Source: Hungatella sp. UBA3048 | GTDB lineage: Bacteria; Bacillota; Clostridia; Lachnospirales; Lachnospiraceae | Length of the DNA: 64,000 nucleotides | Direction: 5' to 3' | Assembly (NCBI GenBank): GCA_002367105.1 | Contig: DFCS01000024.1 | Location: 59,147-123,146 of the forward strand | Shown: in pieces, positions 24,889-34,087 of the stretch | Layout: every line of letters starts with the position of its first letter | Position numbering within the stretch: the stretch's first letter is position 1 | Program-made: the position numbers and the translations under genes | The notes under the pieces: generated by a model | Seen by the model: only the letters and a program-made list of their open reading frames with translations | The model's database searches: none | Told to the model about the DNA's origin: nothing

Positions 24889-27163
24889 AATGCGTACGGT
24901 AAATACTTCTGTGAAAAAGAAGGATGCCATGGCCCTTGTGACCGGAAAGCCAGTATACACTGATGACCTGGCTCCCGGAGACTGTCTCATCGTTAAGGTC
25001 TTAAGAAGCCCTCATGCCCATGCGCTGATCAAGGAGATCCACAAGGAAAAGGCAGAAAAGGTGGCCGGAATCGCCTGTATCCTGACCTATAAGGATGTTC
25101 CCCAGAAGAGATTTACCATGGCGGGGCAGTCTTACCCAGAGCCAAGTCCCTATGACAGGCTGATCCTGGATCAGAGAATGCGCTTTGTAGGGGATGCGGC
25201 AGCCATTGTAGCGGGTGAGACGGAAGATGCAGTGGACCATGCCCTGCGCCTTTTAAAGTTGGAATATGAGGTCTTGGAACCGGTACTGGATTTTAAGCAG
25301 GCTAAGGATCATCCGGTGTTAATCCATCCGGAGGAAGATTGGCTGAGCCTCTGCCCGGTAGGTGCGGATAATAAAAGAAATTTATGTGCTACCGGCGGGG
25401 AAGAGCATGGAAATGTTGATGAGGTATTAAAGCAGTGTGATTATGTGGTGGAACAGGTTTACCATACTAAGGCGAACCAGCAGGCAATGATGGAGACCTT
25501 CCGGGCCTATTCTTATCTGGACGCTTATGGGCGCCTCAATATGGTGGCCTCCACACAGGTCACCTTCCATGTGAGGAGAATCCTGGCTCATGCACTGGAT
25601 ATTCCCAAATCCCGGATCCGCGTGATCAAGCCACGGATCGGCGGCGGCTTCGGTGCAAAGCAGACGGTGGTGGCTGAGGTATATCCGGCAATCGTAACAA
25701 TGAAGACAGGCAGACCAGCCAAGATGGTCTACAGCCGGTATGAGTCTCAGATCGCCTCTTCTCCCCGCCATGAGATGGAAGTCCATGTGCGGGTGGGAGC
25801 GGATAAGAATGGAATCCTACAGGCAATCGATGTATATACTCTGTCAAATACAGGAGCTTACGGGGAACATGGCCCTACTACAGTAGGCTTATCCGGACAT
25901 AAATCCATTCCCTTATACCGGACGCCGAAAGCCTTCCGTTTTGCATATGATGTTGTTTATACAAACTGCATGTCTTCAGGTGCTTACAGGGGATACGGAG
26001 CGACCCAGGGAATATTTGCGGTGGAATCAGCGGTTAATGAGCTGGCGGAAAAAATGGGAATGGATTCTGTAAAATTAAGGGAATTAAACATGGTAAGGGA
26101 AGGCGATATCATGCCTGCCTACTATGGGGAAACATTAAACAGCTGTGCCTTAGACCGGTGTATGGCCCGCGCCAAGGAGATGATCCGCTGGGATGAGAAG
26201 TATCCCAGGGTCGACATGGGAAATGGAAAGGTGCGGGGCGTAGGCGTAGCCATGGCCATGCAGGGATCCAGCATTTCCGGCGTTGATGTGGCTTCTGTGG
26301 AGCTGCGCCTTAATGATGATGGTTTTTACACCCTTATGATCGGTGCTTCCGACATGGGAACGGGCTGTGATACCACCCTGGCCCAGGTGGCGGCTGATTG
26401 CCTGGAATGTGATCTTGAGGAAATCGTGGTCCATGGAACGGATACGGATGTCTCCCCTTATGATTCCGGTTCATATGCTTCCAGTACCATGTACTTAACC
26501 GGAATGGCTGTGGTAAAGGCCTGTGGGGAAATGCGGGAAAAGATTTTAAGAAAAGGTGCCCAGTATCTTAACTGCCCGGAGGATTCTCTGGAATTTGACG
26601 GAAAGAGGGTTTACCAGCTCTCAGGAGAGCTGGAAATATCCTTAAAAGATATAGGAAACAAGGTCATGTGCTTTAATGAAGATATGCTTACTGCAGGCGC
26701 CTGCCATACCTCTCCCGTATCGCCTCCTCCTTTTATGGTGGGAATGGCTGAGGTTGAAGTGGATCAGGAGACCGGTGAGGTAGAGCTTTTGGACTATGTG
26801 GCGGTTGTGGACTGCGGAACGACCATTAATCCAAATCTGGCCAGGATCCAGACTGAGGGCGGTATCGCCCAGGGTATTGGCATGGCTATGTATGAAGATA
26901 TTACCTATTCCTCCAAGGGACAGATGCTTCAGAATTCCTTCATGCAGTACAAACTTCCCACCAGGCAGGATGTGGGCGAAATCCGGGTGGAATTTGAAAG
27001 CAGCTATGAGCCTACAGGGCCTTTTGGAGCCAAGTCCATTGGGGAGATCGTGATCAATACGCCTTCTCCTGCCATAGCAGATGCTGTCGCCAATGCGGTA
27101 GGAGCGAGAGTAAGGGAATTGCCTGTTACGGCAGAAAAGGTGTACTGGGGAATGAATCGGTAA
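24878..27163 (+). CDS. Xanthine dehydrogenase-family molybdopterin-binding catalytic subunit
   Basis: 761 residues, the usual length of separate large subunits. Visible blocks: TGKPVYTDDL, the cofactor loop GGGFGAKQ, the substrate-site Arg region GAYRGYGATQG, and the catalytic Glu in GPFGAKSIGEIVINTPSPA. The xanthine dehydrogenase reading is supported by the purine permease nearby, but substrates of this family range over purines, nicotinate and aldehydes, so the exact substrate is not settled. GGFGAK rather than GGFGGK suggests divergence from model xanthine dehydrogenases. No cofactor-insertion (XdhC-like) gene is present in the window. Confidence 0.93.
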   Translation: MNYKMRTVNTSVKKKDAMALVTGKPVYTDDLAPGDCLIVKVLRSPHAHALIKEIHKEKAEKVAGIACILTYKDVPQKRFTMAGQSYPEPSPYDRLILDQRMRFVGDAAAIVAGETEDAVDHALRLLKLEYEVLEPVLDFKQAKDHPVLIHPEEDWLSLCPVGADNKRNLCATGGEEHGNVDEVLKQCDYVVEQVYHTKANQQAMMETFRAYSYLDAYGRLNMVASTQVTFHVRRILAHALDIPKSRIRVIKPRIGGGFGAKQTVVAEVYPAIVTMKTGRPAKMVYSRYESQIASSPRHEMEVHVRVGADKNGILQAIDVYTLSNTGAYGEHGPTTVGLSGHKSIPLYRTPKAFRFAYDVVYTNCMSSGAYRGYGATQGIFAVESAVNELAEKMGMDSVKLRELNMVREGDIMPAYYGETLNSCALDRCMARAKEMIRWDEKYPRVDMGNGKVRGVGVAMAMQGSSISGVDVASVELRLNDDGFYTLMIGASDMGTGCDTTLAQVAADCLECDLEEIVVHGTDTDVSPYDSGSYASSTMYLTGMAVVKACGEMREKILRKGAQYLNCPEDSLEFDGKRVYQLSGELEISLKDIGNKVMCFNEDMLTAGACHTSPVSPPPFMVGMAEVEVDQETGEVELLDYVAVVDCGTTINPNLARIQTEGGIAQGIGMAMYEDITYSSKGQMLQNSFMQYKLPTRQDVGEIRVEFESSYEPTGPFGAKSIGEIVINTPSPAIADAVANAVGARVRELPVTAEKVYWGMNR

Positions 27164-27225
27164 TAGTAATTGATCAGTGCCTGGCCTTGACCATGGCTTG
27201 AATAGAAGAGGAATTAAAAGAAAGA

Positions 27226-27258
27226 GTGCCGGATATCTGTATTCCGGCGCCTTTTTTG
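27226..27258 (+). terminator. Terminator after the molybdenum hydroxylase operon
   Basis: GTGCCGGA (27226-27233) pairs with TCCGGCGC (27243-27250), followed by C and six T. Confidence 0.9.
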
Positions 27259-27387
27259 TTATCCTTCTTTTTCTGAACATATAAGTGATGTCTGTTGAGA
27301 AAAACAATCATGTTGTGATATAAACAGGTGATTGCATTGAGTATAACAAGGGTGTATGATTGGGAAAGAGAAAGGAGGGAGGGATTT

Positions 27388-28092
27388 ATGGAAGCTTTGA
27401 TAAGGGCGGAAAAAATCTGCAAGGATTATGATGCAGGTGAGGTCAAGGTCCAAGCTTTAAAGCATGTATCGTTTGAAATTCTGCGAGGGGAATTTATTGT
27501 GATTCTGGGACCCAGCGGGTCTGGGAAAAGCACACTTTTGAATATATTGGGAGGAATTGAAACGGTCACCAGCGGAGCTGTTTATTACGATGGCAATCCT
27601 CTTTCCTGGGGAGATTTAAAGAGTCTTACGGCCTATCGCCGGGCTCATGCCGGTTTTATCTTTCAGTTTTATAATTTGATGCCGGGACTGACTGCACTTG
27701 AGAATGTGCAGCTGGCGGCAGAACTTTCCGAGGATCCTCTGGATCCGGAAACGCTGCTTGGGCAGGTGGGACTTTTAGACAGGGCAAGCCATTTTCCAAG
27801 CAGGCTGTCAGGAGGGCAGCAGCAGAGGGTGGCCATTGCCAGGGCCTTGTGTAAGAATCCGGATATCCTGCTCTGTGATGAGCCCACGGGGGCCCTGGAC
27901 AGCAGCACAGGAAGCCAGATATTAAAGCTGTTGTCTGATTTTAACAGACAGTATGAAAAGACGGTGCTTCTGATCACCCATAATGAGAACATTGCGGGGA
28001 TCGCAGACCGGGTTTTTTATTTTAAGGATGGATGTCTGGAAAAGATCCGTGTCAATGAAAGACCCTTAAAGCCGGAGGAGGTGGTCTGGTAG
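27388..28092 (+). CDS. ABC exporter ATP-binding protein (MacB/LolD/YknY type)
   Basis: 234 residues. Walker A GPSGSGKST, Q-loop FIFQFYNLMPGLTALENV, signature LSGGQQQRVAIARAL, Walker B ILLCDEPTGALDSSTG and switch His in LLITHNENI. The FYNLMP/TGALD pattern is typical of FtsX-partner ATPases. ATG 27388 has GGAGGGAGGG directly upstream; a longer frame from 27328 is rejected. Its stop overlaps the GTG of the permease gene, so the pair is coupled. Confidence 0.94.
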   Translation: MEALIRAEKICKDYDAGEVKVQALKHVSFEILRGEFIVILGPSGSGKSTLLNILGGIETVTSGAVYYDGNPLSWGDLKSLTAYRRAHAGFIFQFYNLMPGLTALENVQLAAELSEDPLDPETLLGQVGLLDRASHFPSRLSGGQQQRVAIARALCKNPDILLCDEPTGALDSSTGSQILKLLSDFNRQYEKTVLLITHNENIAGIADRVFYFKDGCLEKIRVNERPLKPEEVVW

Positions 28093-30437
28093 TGAAGAGC
28101 TTCCGCAAGAACGTAGTCCGGTGTGCCAGGCAAAATCCAGGCTCTTTTCTGGGGGCGGTTTTCATCATTGCCATCGGCATATTTGTCTATGTGGCCATGA
28201 TGGACACATTGAGAAACTTAGGGGACCAGGTGCAGCGTTACTATGACAGCAGTGCCATTGCTGACGTATTTGCCCAGGTTTCCGGTATCTCTGAGGTGGA
28301 TTTAGAACGGTTAAAGGAGATTCCAGGGATTGAGGAGGTCTCCGGGAAAATGGCCGTTGATGTAAGACTGTTTGCTCCTTCCCAGACGGAGATCGTAACG
28401 GTGCATCTGTTGTCTTACGATCCCTCGGATTCTTTAAACCGGCTGATGTTAAAAGGAACGGGCGGGGGAAAAGACAGCATTTATCTGGGTAACCGGATGG
28501 CCGGATTATATGGATACGGAAACGGAACACCGCTTACCCTCATGATTGATGGGAAAAGCGTGAGATGTGAGCTGGCCGGAACCTGTTATGGGCCGGAATA
28601 CATATATGCCATTCCTCCCGGAGGAGCCATGATTCCCGATGGAGAGATTTACGATATTGCCTGCATAGAAAAAAACAGGATGGAGGAATTAACCGGGAAA
28701 AAGGATTCCATGAATGAGCTTGGATTCCGTCTGGCAAAAGGATATACCTATGAGGATGTGCGCTATCAGCTGATGGATCGTCTTTCCGGGTATGGCCTGA
28801 TCTCAATCTCTTCCAAGGATAATCAGGCCAGCTATAACATGGTAGAGGGAGAGATTCATGAGCTGTATTCCATGGGAACGGTGCTTCCCATCCTGTTTAT
28901 GTCGATTTCAGTGTTCATGCTTTATGTAGTATTAAAAAAGATGATAGACAGGGATCAAAGCCTGATTGGTACCATGAAATCCTTTGGAATGAGAGATGGG
29001 GAACTGATTTTGGCATACCTTTATCAGGGTGCTGAGGTGGGGGTGTTAGGCGCTCTGGCCGGAAGCGTCCTGGCGGTTCCCTTTGGCCGCTATATGTTTC
29101 TGATGTATGTGGACTTTTTTAATCTGCCGGATACGGTTTATCACAGCTACTTGAATACCAGGTTAAGCGGCATGGGAATCGCGGTGGGAACCGGGCTTCT
29201 GGCGGTTTACTTAGGGGTCAGAGGGATCTTAAAGATCACTCCAGCCCAGGCCATGAGATCAAAGACTCCTGCATCCGCAGGGAATTTAAGGCTGCCCGGT
29301 TTTTTGGCTTCCAGGCTTGGTGCTATGGAAAAAATGGGTCTGCGCTCTGTGGTGAGAAACCCTTTCCGCGGTTTCCTAATTATTTTGGCCATTGCATTTC
29401 CTTTTTCCATGTCTTCCGTGCTTTTATCCTTTAAAGGGGTAGCGGATCAGATGTATTTTGACCAGTTCAGCAAGGTGCAGACCTATGATATACAGATATC
29501 CCTGGACCGCTATGTGTCCCCCATCCGCGGGGAATCGGCAGGGGAAGGAATCCGGGGAGTAGGGAAAAGCGAAGCAGTCATTCAGAAGGCAGTGGAATTA
29601 AAACACGAAAATTTGTCGGAATTTGCCTTGATTTACGGACTGAACCGGGGATCTGATATGTGGAGGATTATGGATCTCTACGGCCGGTTTTACGATCCTC
29701 CGGAGGATGGGATTATCATAAACAGCCGGATTGCAGAAAAGCTTCATCTGGAGGAAGGGGATGTTATGGAAGTATCTGTTCCCGGCCTGACGGCGGAAGC
29801 GGTAAAGGTTCCGGTAAAAGCTGTCATAAAAGAGAGCCTGGGCGGCGGCTGCTATATGTCAGCAAAGGGTTTTTCCCGCTTTTTTGATTCTGTCCCTATG
29901 GCTGGAACCGTTCTTTTAAAGGTGGAAAAGGGCAGGCTTAACGAGGTCCGGGAAGAACTTTTAAAAACCAGCCGGGTGACTTGGATGGTGGATACCGGAC
30001 GCATCACCCAAAGCTACCGGGACATCATGGGCAGCATGATGGCAATGGTCCAGATGTTTTCCTTTATGGCTGTGGCGGCGGGAGGAATCCTCATCTATAA
30101 TATTTCCATGATCAATATCAGGGAACGGATCTCAGAGCTTGGAACACTTATCATCATGGGGGGTACGGATAAGGAGATCGGAAGGATTCTCCTGTTTGAA
30201 CAGGTGGTCTACTTCATTCTTGGAATAGCCCTGGGAGTGTTTGGGAGCCTTGGGGTCAAATACCTTGTGGAGCATCTGGTCATATCGGATTCCTATACCA
30301 TTGAACTGGCTATACGGCCATCCTGCTATGGGATAGCATTTCTTACCTGTCTTGCAATGGCAGGGGCTTCTTTGCTGGCCCAGACGCGGTTTGTAAGAAA
30401 GATAAGACTCACGGATATTTTAAAGGAAAGGGAGTAA
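28092..30437 (+). CDS. FtsX/MacB-like ABC exporter permease
   Basis: 781 residues starting with GTG 28092, which shares its G with the upstream TAG. An N-terminal membrane helix (about 18-38), a large extracellular domain, a first FtsX block (about 260-385), a helix-flanked second extracellular domain (about 425-640), and a second FtsX block at the C-terminus (about 650-775, with NIRERISELGTLIIMGGTDKEIGRILLFEQ region). The duplicated form differs from the about 400-residue MacB/YknZ permease but is common in Firmicute peptide and lipoprotein-type exporters. Works with the ATPase upstream and adaptor downstream. Confidence 0.9.
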   Translation: MKSFRKNVVRCARQNPGSFLGAVFIIAIGIFVYVAMMDTLRNLGDQVQRYYDSSAIADVFAQVSGISEVDLERLKEIPGIEEVSGKMAVDVRLFAPSQTEIVTVHLLSYDPSDSLNRLMLKGTGGGKDSIYLGNRMAGLYGYGNGTPLTLMIDGKSVRCELAGTCYGPEYIYAIPPGGAMIPDGEIYDIACIEKNRMEELTGKKDSMNELGFRLAKGYTYEDVRYQLMDRLSGYGLISISSKDNQASYNMVEGEIHELYSMGTVLPILFMSISVFMLYVVLKKMIDRDQSLIGTMKSFGMRDGELILAYLYQGAEVGVLGALAGSVLAVPFGRYMFLMYVDFFNLPDTVYHSYLNTRLSGMGIAVGTGLLAVYLGVRGILKITPAQAMRSKTPASAGNLRLPGFLASRLGAMEKMGLRSVVRNPFRGFLIILAIAFPFSMSSVLLSFKGVADQMYFDQFSKVQTYDIQISLDRYVSPIRGESAGEGIRGVGKSEAVIQKAVELKHENLSEFALIYGLNRGSDMWRIMDLYGRFYDPPEDGIIINSRIAEKLHLEEGDVMEVSVPGLTAEAVKVPVKAVIKESLGGGCYMSAKGFSRFFDSVPMAGTVLLKVEKGRLNEVREELLKTSRVTWMVDTGRITQSYRDIMGSMMAMVQMFSFMAVAAGGILIYNISMINIRERISELGTLIIMGGTDKEIGRILLFEQVVYFILGIALGVFGSLGVKYLVEHLVISDSYTIELAIRPSCYGIAFLTCLAMAGASLLAQTRFVRKIRLTDILKERE

Positions 30438-30441
30438 GCTT

Positions 30442-31773
30442 ATGAAGATCCGAATGGATGGCAGGAAGAAGAAATTATGCTTTTTAGCTGCAGGTATAGT
30501 CCTTGCACTGATCATAGGGAATGCTGCAGCGAAAAGTTTTAAAGGAGCCCCGGTGCAAACTGCTGCAGCTTCTTATGAAGCGGTAGAAGACCGTTATACG
30601 GAGGAAGGGACCATTACGGCAGGAGGGGAGTACCGTATGGTTTCAGAGGCATCAGGACCGGTTAAAGAGGTCAGGGTCAGGGAAAATGATGGTGTGAAGG
30701 CAGGAGATATCTTATTTACCGTTGATGACAGGGACCTGATGCAGGAAAAATCCCTTTGTGAAAGCGCACTGGCAGGGTATAAGGCCAAATTGGAGCAGAG
30801 CCGGATCGGGCAGGTGATGACATCATCGCCTCAGGAATATCTGGATTCCATAAGAGCGGAAGTAACGGCAAAGGAAGCGGATTATCAGGCTGCAAAAACG
30901 CTTGTTGACGCTTCCCAGTCCCTGTATTCGTCCGGCAGCATTTCCAGGAACGAATGGGAGAAAGACAGGGCTTCTTATGAATACGCCTCTCTGGCATGGG
31001 AGCAGGCAAAGAACCGGTATGAGGAGAGCCGCCGGTTTTTAGAGAGCTTGAAGGCGGGAGGTATTGATGAAACTACCATTAACGGAAGGTTTTATGACAG
31101 CGTGGAGGAACAGCTAAGGGCTCAGATCAAATCCCAGGAAACGACGATGGAACAATTGGAAGATAAGTTAAAAAAGTGTGTGGTAACTGCAGACAGAGAT
31201 GGAGTTATCACATCCCTTCCGGTTAAGGATATGTCTTACATACAGGCAGGGGAAACAGCCGTAACCATTAGCGGGCGTGGAAAGATCCAGGCAGAGTCTG
31301 ACGTGCTTACCAGCATTGCCCCCTATCTTTCCCCGGGAGATAAGGTGACGGTGATCCTGCAGCTTAGGAATCAGGATCAAATGTACGGCGGAACCATAAG
31401 CCAGGTCTATGACTATGCGGCCAAAGGGACCTCTGCCCTGGGAATGGATGAATACAGGGTGCATGTGAAGATCGATCTGGATGAGAACACGGATCTGGAA
31501 GGAAAGGAAGGGTATGGGGCCAACATCCGTTTCACTCTTTATCAGGGAGAACATAAGCTTGTGATCCCTTCAAGTGCTGTTTTCCAGCTGGAAGACCAAA
31601 ATTATGTGTTTGTGATCAATAATGGAAAAGCAGAAAAGCTTCCGGTGGAAGTCGAATACAAGACCTCATCCCAGGCGGTTATAAAGGAAGGCCTGACTGA
31701 GGGGCAGAAAGTCATTGATCATGTGGATTCAGAAGAAATCTATGAAGGGGCAAAGGTGTATGCCGGTTCATAG
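30442..31773 (+). CDS. Efflux adaptor subunit (HlyD/MacA/YknX type)
   Basis: 443 residues. One N-terminal membrane anchor (about 12-30), a biotinyl-lipoyl-like half-motif (GPVKEVRVRENDGVKAGDILFTVDD region near 70-95), a long helical hairpin predicted by the Glu/Lys/Gln-rich stretch of about 95-245, then the second lipoyl half and beta-barrel domain (VVTADRDGVITSLPV). In Gram-positives such adaptors modulate an ABC exporter. It follows the permease by four bases. The exported compound is unknown; toxic peptides or drugs are plausible. Confidence 0.9.
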   Translation: MKIRMDGRKKKLCFLAAGIVLALIIGNAAAKSFKGAPVQTAAASYEAVEDRYTEEGTITAGGEYRMVSEASGPVKEVRVRENDGVKAGDILFTVDDRDLMQEKSLCESALAGYKAKLEQSRIGQVMTSSPQEYLDSIRAEVTAKEADYQAAKTLVDASQSLYSSGSISRNEWEKDRASYEYASLAWEQAKNRYEESRRFLESLKAGGIDETTINGRFYDSVEEQLRAQIKSQETTMEQLEDKLKKCVVTADRDGVITSLPVKDMSYIQAGETAVTISGRGKIQAESDVLTSIAPYLSPGDKVTVILQLRNQDQMYGGTISQVYDYAAKGTSALGMDEYRVHVKIDLDENTDLEGKEGYGANIRFTLYQGEHKLVIPSSAVFQLEDQNYVFVINNGKAEKLPVEVEYKTSSQAVIKEGLTEGQKVIDHVDSEEIYEGAKVYAGS

Positions 31774-31790
31774 ATTCTAAGGAATAAAGT

Positions 31791-31829
31791 GGCGGCAGCA
31801 TTGGAAACTCCATGCTGCCGCCCTTTTTA
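31791..31829. terminator. Terminator between convergent genes
   Basis: GGCGGCAGCAT (31791-31801) and ATGCTGCCGCC (31812-31822) form a perfect 11-bp stem, followed on the plus strand by CTTTTT. Confidence 0.92.
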
Positions 31830-31836
31830 TATGGAT

Positions 31837-33255
31837 TTATTTAATCTTATCGTAGCTGGATTCTTTGATGGTTCCGTCGCTGTTGGTCTTGTAGTATTTA
31901 CCGTCGCCATCCTGAATGTTTGTCTTGCTCTTTGCAAGCTTTCCGCTTGTTCCGACTAAGTATTCTTTCTCATTGTATTCCACTACTTTATATTTTTCAT
32001 CTTTGTCAGCTTTGATGAGTCTTCCCTGTACATAGATGCTGTCATCAGTGATGGAGTTGTAGCCGGCACCCTTGTTGCTTCCAGCCTTGCGGAAGTTGTA
32101 GGTGTATTTCTCGCCGTCAATATCAATGGTTGTCTTGCCGGTTGACATAGCGCCTTCCTTAGGAGATGTACCGAAGTAGTAAACCTCTGCGGCATCATCT
32201 GCTGCAGGGAAATCGCTTTCAGTTTCGATCTCGTCGTAGGTCGCGATGGTCTTACCTGATTCAAAGGTCAGCTTATAAAGGCCGTTAAGCATTTCTCCCT
32301 TTTCGTTGAACGCATAGCTTAAGCCGTTAATGGTCTTGATCTGGCTTGTTGTAAGCTGTCCGCTGGTGGAAGAGTAGAACCAGTATTCTGTACCGTCATC
32401 ATAAGCTTCCTGATCAAGCTCTGGTCCCGGAACGGTCTTGAACCAGCCTTTTGCAAGCCAGCACTGTTCTGGGAGATTGTAATATTGGTTTGCATTGCTT
32501 GCTGTTGAAGCGGATGCCATTTCATACCACTCGGATTCAGCAGCTCCGTTTTCATTGAAACGGTATTTTTGACCGTTGATGGTTTTGGTGGTATCCTTTA
32601 CCTTCTTGCCGTTAGTACCGAAATAGAACCAGTAAGCTCCGTTAAAGTTGTCTTTTTCATTATCTGAATCTTCTACTTCGATGGATTTCCAGCCATTAGC
32701 CTGAGCTCCGTCAGAGGAATTGCCTAAGTAATAGGTTCCGTCCTTCCAAGCGTCGTCTCCGGTCACGCGTGTGGAGTCTTCATTTACCCAGCCAAACAGC
32801 ATTCTGCCTTCTGAATCAAAGGAATAATTATGGGACTCTCCGTTTGCAACCTTTATGGATTTAAAGGAGGTTTTACCGGAAGTAGTAGCTTTAAATGCTT
32901 TTCCGTTGCTGCCAAAATAGTACCAGTAAGTATCAGGAGCATCTTCTTCATCCTGGTCGGCAGTAATTTCACGCCATTCATTTGTAACCATGGCTCCTGA
33001 TGAGTTTACATAATAGTAATTGTCATCGGATTCGATTAAGCTGCTGGTAGCCAGTTGGCCGTCCTCGTTAAGATAGAACCAGTTGTCTCCGGATTTGCGC
33101 CAGGACTCGGTAGATAAGTCTCCGTTGGAGTCGTAGTATACCCAGGTGTCATTTTCCTGTGACCAACCCTGTGCGGCGAAGGAGGTCATGGATGCACCTA
33201 TGGTAAAAATCGCTGCAGCGCAGGGAATAAGCCATCTAAGTTTCTGTTTTCTCAT
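31837..33255 (-). CDS. Secreted protein built of cell-wall/choline-binding-type repeats
   Basis: 472 residues. A signal peptide (KLRWLIPCAAAIFTIGASMTSFAA) is followed almost wholly by about ten WY-rich repeats of the CW_binding_1 kind, for example GWSQENDTWVYYDSNGD, WRKSGDNWFYLNEDGQ and YWFYFGTNGK. No catalytic domain is visible. Such repeats bind choline or glucan on surfaces in other Firmicutes; the ligand here is unknown. Codon use is that of a highly expressed gene. Strong terminators and a dedicated promoter with upstream direct repeats suggest an independently regulated, abundant surface protein. Confidence 0.85.
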   Translation of the reverse strand: MRKQKLRWLIPCAAAIFTIGASMTSFAAQGWSQENDTWVYYDSNGDLSTESWRKSGDNWFYLNEDGQLATSSLIESDDNYYYVNSSGAMVTNEWREITADQDEEDAPDTYWYYFGSNGKAFKATTSGKTSFKSIKVANGESHNYSFDSEGRMLFGWVNEDSTRVTGDDAWKDGTYYLGNSSDGAQANGWKSIEVEDSDNEKDNFNGAYWFYFGTNGKKVKDTTKTINGQKYRFNENGAAESEWYEMASASTASNANQYYNLPEQCWLAKGWFKTVPGPELDQEAYDDGTEYWFYSSTSGQLTTSQIKTINGLSYAFNEKGEMLNGLYKLTFESGKTIATYDEIETESDFPAADDAAEVYYFGTSPKEGAMSTGKTTIDIDGEKYTYNFRKAGSNKGAGYNSITDDSIYVQGRLIKADKDEKYKVVEYNEKEYLVGTSGKLAKSKTNIQDGDGKYYKTNSDGTIKESSYDKIK

Positions 33256-33321
33256 GTTTGTTCTCCTTTCATAAGAACCCTTTTTGTTAACTTTGTCAGC
33301 AGGTCTTGCTGATGGAATGAC

Positions 33322-33350
33322 TTTAAACCATGGAGTAGGTCTAAGGTCAA
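33322..33350 (-). promoter_or_regulatory. Promoter of the secreted repeat protein
   Basis: Read on the minus strand: TTGACC (33350-33345), 17-base spacer, TTTAAA (33327-33322). The leader to the ATG is about 60 bases. Confidence 0.55.
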
Positions 33351-33364
33351 GTGATGTAAAAAAG

Positions 33365-33394
33365 GCGTAAGAATGCGTAAGAAAAGCCGTAGAA
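33365..33394 (-). promoter_or_regulatory. Three direct repeats upstream of the repeat-protein promoter
   Basis: Plus-strand GCGTAAGAA at 33365-33373 and 33375-33383, with a third variant GCCGTAGAA at 33386-33394. Spacing is 10-11 bp, one helical turn, ending 15 bp before the -35. This is the arrangement of an activator site (inference). Confidence 0.5.
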
Positions 33395-33628
33395 TTTAAG
33401 AAAACTGTAATTTCACCATATTCTGGAAGCCCTTCCTGAGGCTGGAAATAGTGAATTGGAATCAGAGATGGGGTTGGGCCAAAAAGAGCAGAAAAATAAA
33501 AAAAAGAGACAGGAATTCCCTATCTCTTATGCAATAATCATACCACAAAAATAACTTTTTTTCAAGTCTTGTTATTTTGCCCAGTCTGGAGTAGACTTTG
33601 TATTTATCAGAAGATTGGAGGGTTTTTT
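33395..33628. other. Intergenic region between the divergent repeat-protein and DUF genes
   Basis: No gene is seen. It contains a near-palindrome at 33504-33528 (AAGAGACAGG / CCCTATCTCTT) flanked by an A-run, which reads as a terminator only on the minus strand. The plus-strand end carries the GGAGG site of the next gene. Confidence 0.5.
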
Positions 33629-34087
33629 ATGGATGATGGGAAGTGGCTACAGACTGCAAACGACGGATTTCAGATTGCCAGGGTAAAAGCGGCCAATGAT
33701 TATACAGAAAAGTTTGGCCTTGTTTTAACGGATGAGGAGGCCTCTCTGCTGATCGGGGAGAGGAAAACTGCATTAAAGGAACAGGAACGGGTGGAATTCG
33801 GAGAGGGCATCCTTCCGAAACTGATTTTTGCATTTTGCGATTCCCCCTATATTTATCAGGATAATTACGTAGATTCCCTGGGAAGGCTTCAGGATATGTT
33901 CTACCTATATAAAAATGAATCATTGGATGAAATTACCGATGATGAACTGATCGAATTCATGAAGGACCAGTTTGACGGACCGTGTCAGGGCTCTCTTGAT
34001 CATCTGGAGGACACTGGATTGGAGGCTTTTGCCAGACGCGTCCGTTTGGGATTAGATCTGTATGAGGAAGAAGACGATGAGTTTTGA
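33629..34087 (+). CDS. Conserved unknown protein, tentatively DUF6323 type
   Basis: 152 residues, acidic, no signal peptide or membrane segment. ATG 33629 has TTGGAGGG 7-8 bases ahead; the longer frame from 33569 is rejected. Sequence features include an LTDEEASLLIGERKTALKEQERVEFG block and FCDSPYIYQDNY. From memory, paired genes of this size in Lachnospiraceae carry the labels DUF6323 and DUF6179; I could not check this. It overlaps the following gene by 11 bases, so the products probably act together. Confidence 0.75.
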   Translation: MDDGKWLQTANDGFQIARVKAANDYTEKFGLVLTDEEASLLIGERKTALKEQERVEFGEGILPKLIFAFCDSPYIYQDNYVDSLGRLQDMFYLYKNESLDEITDDELIEFMKDQFDGPCQGSLDHLEDTGLEAFARRVRLGLDLYEEEDDEF

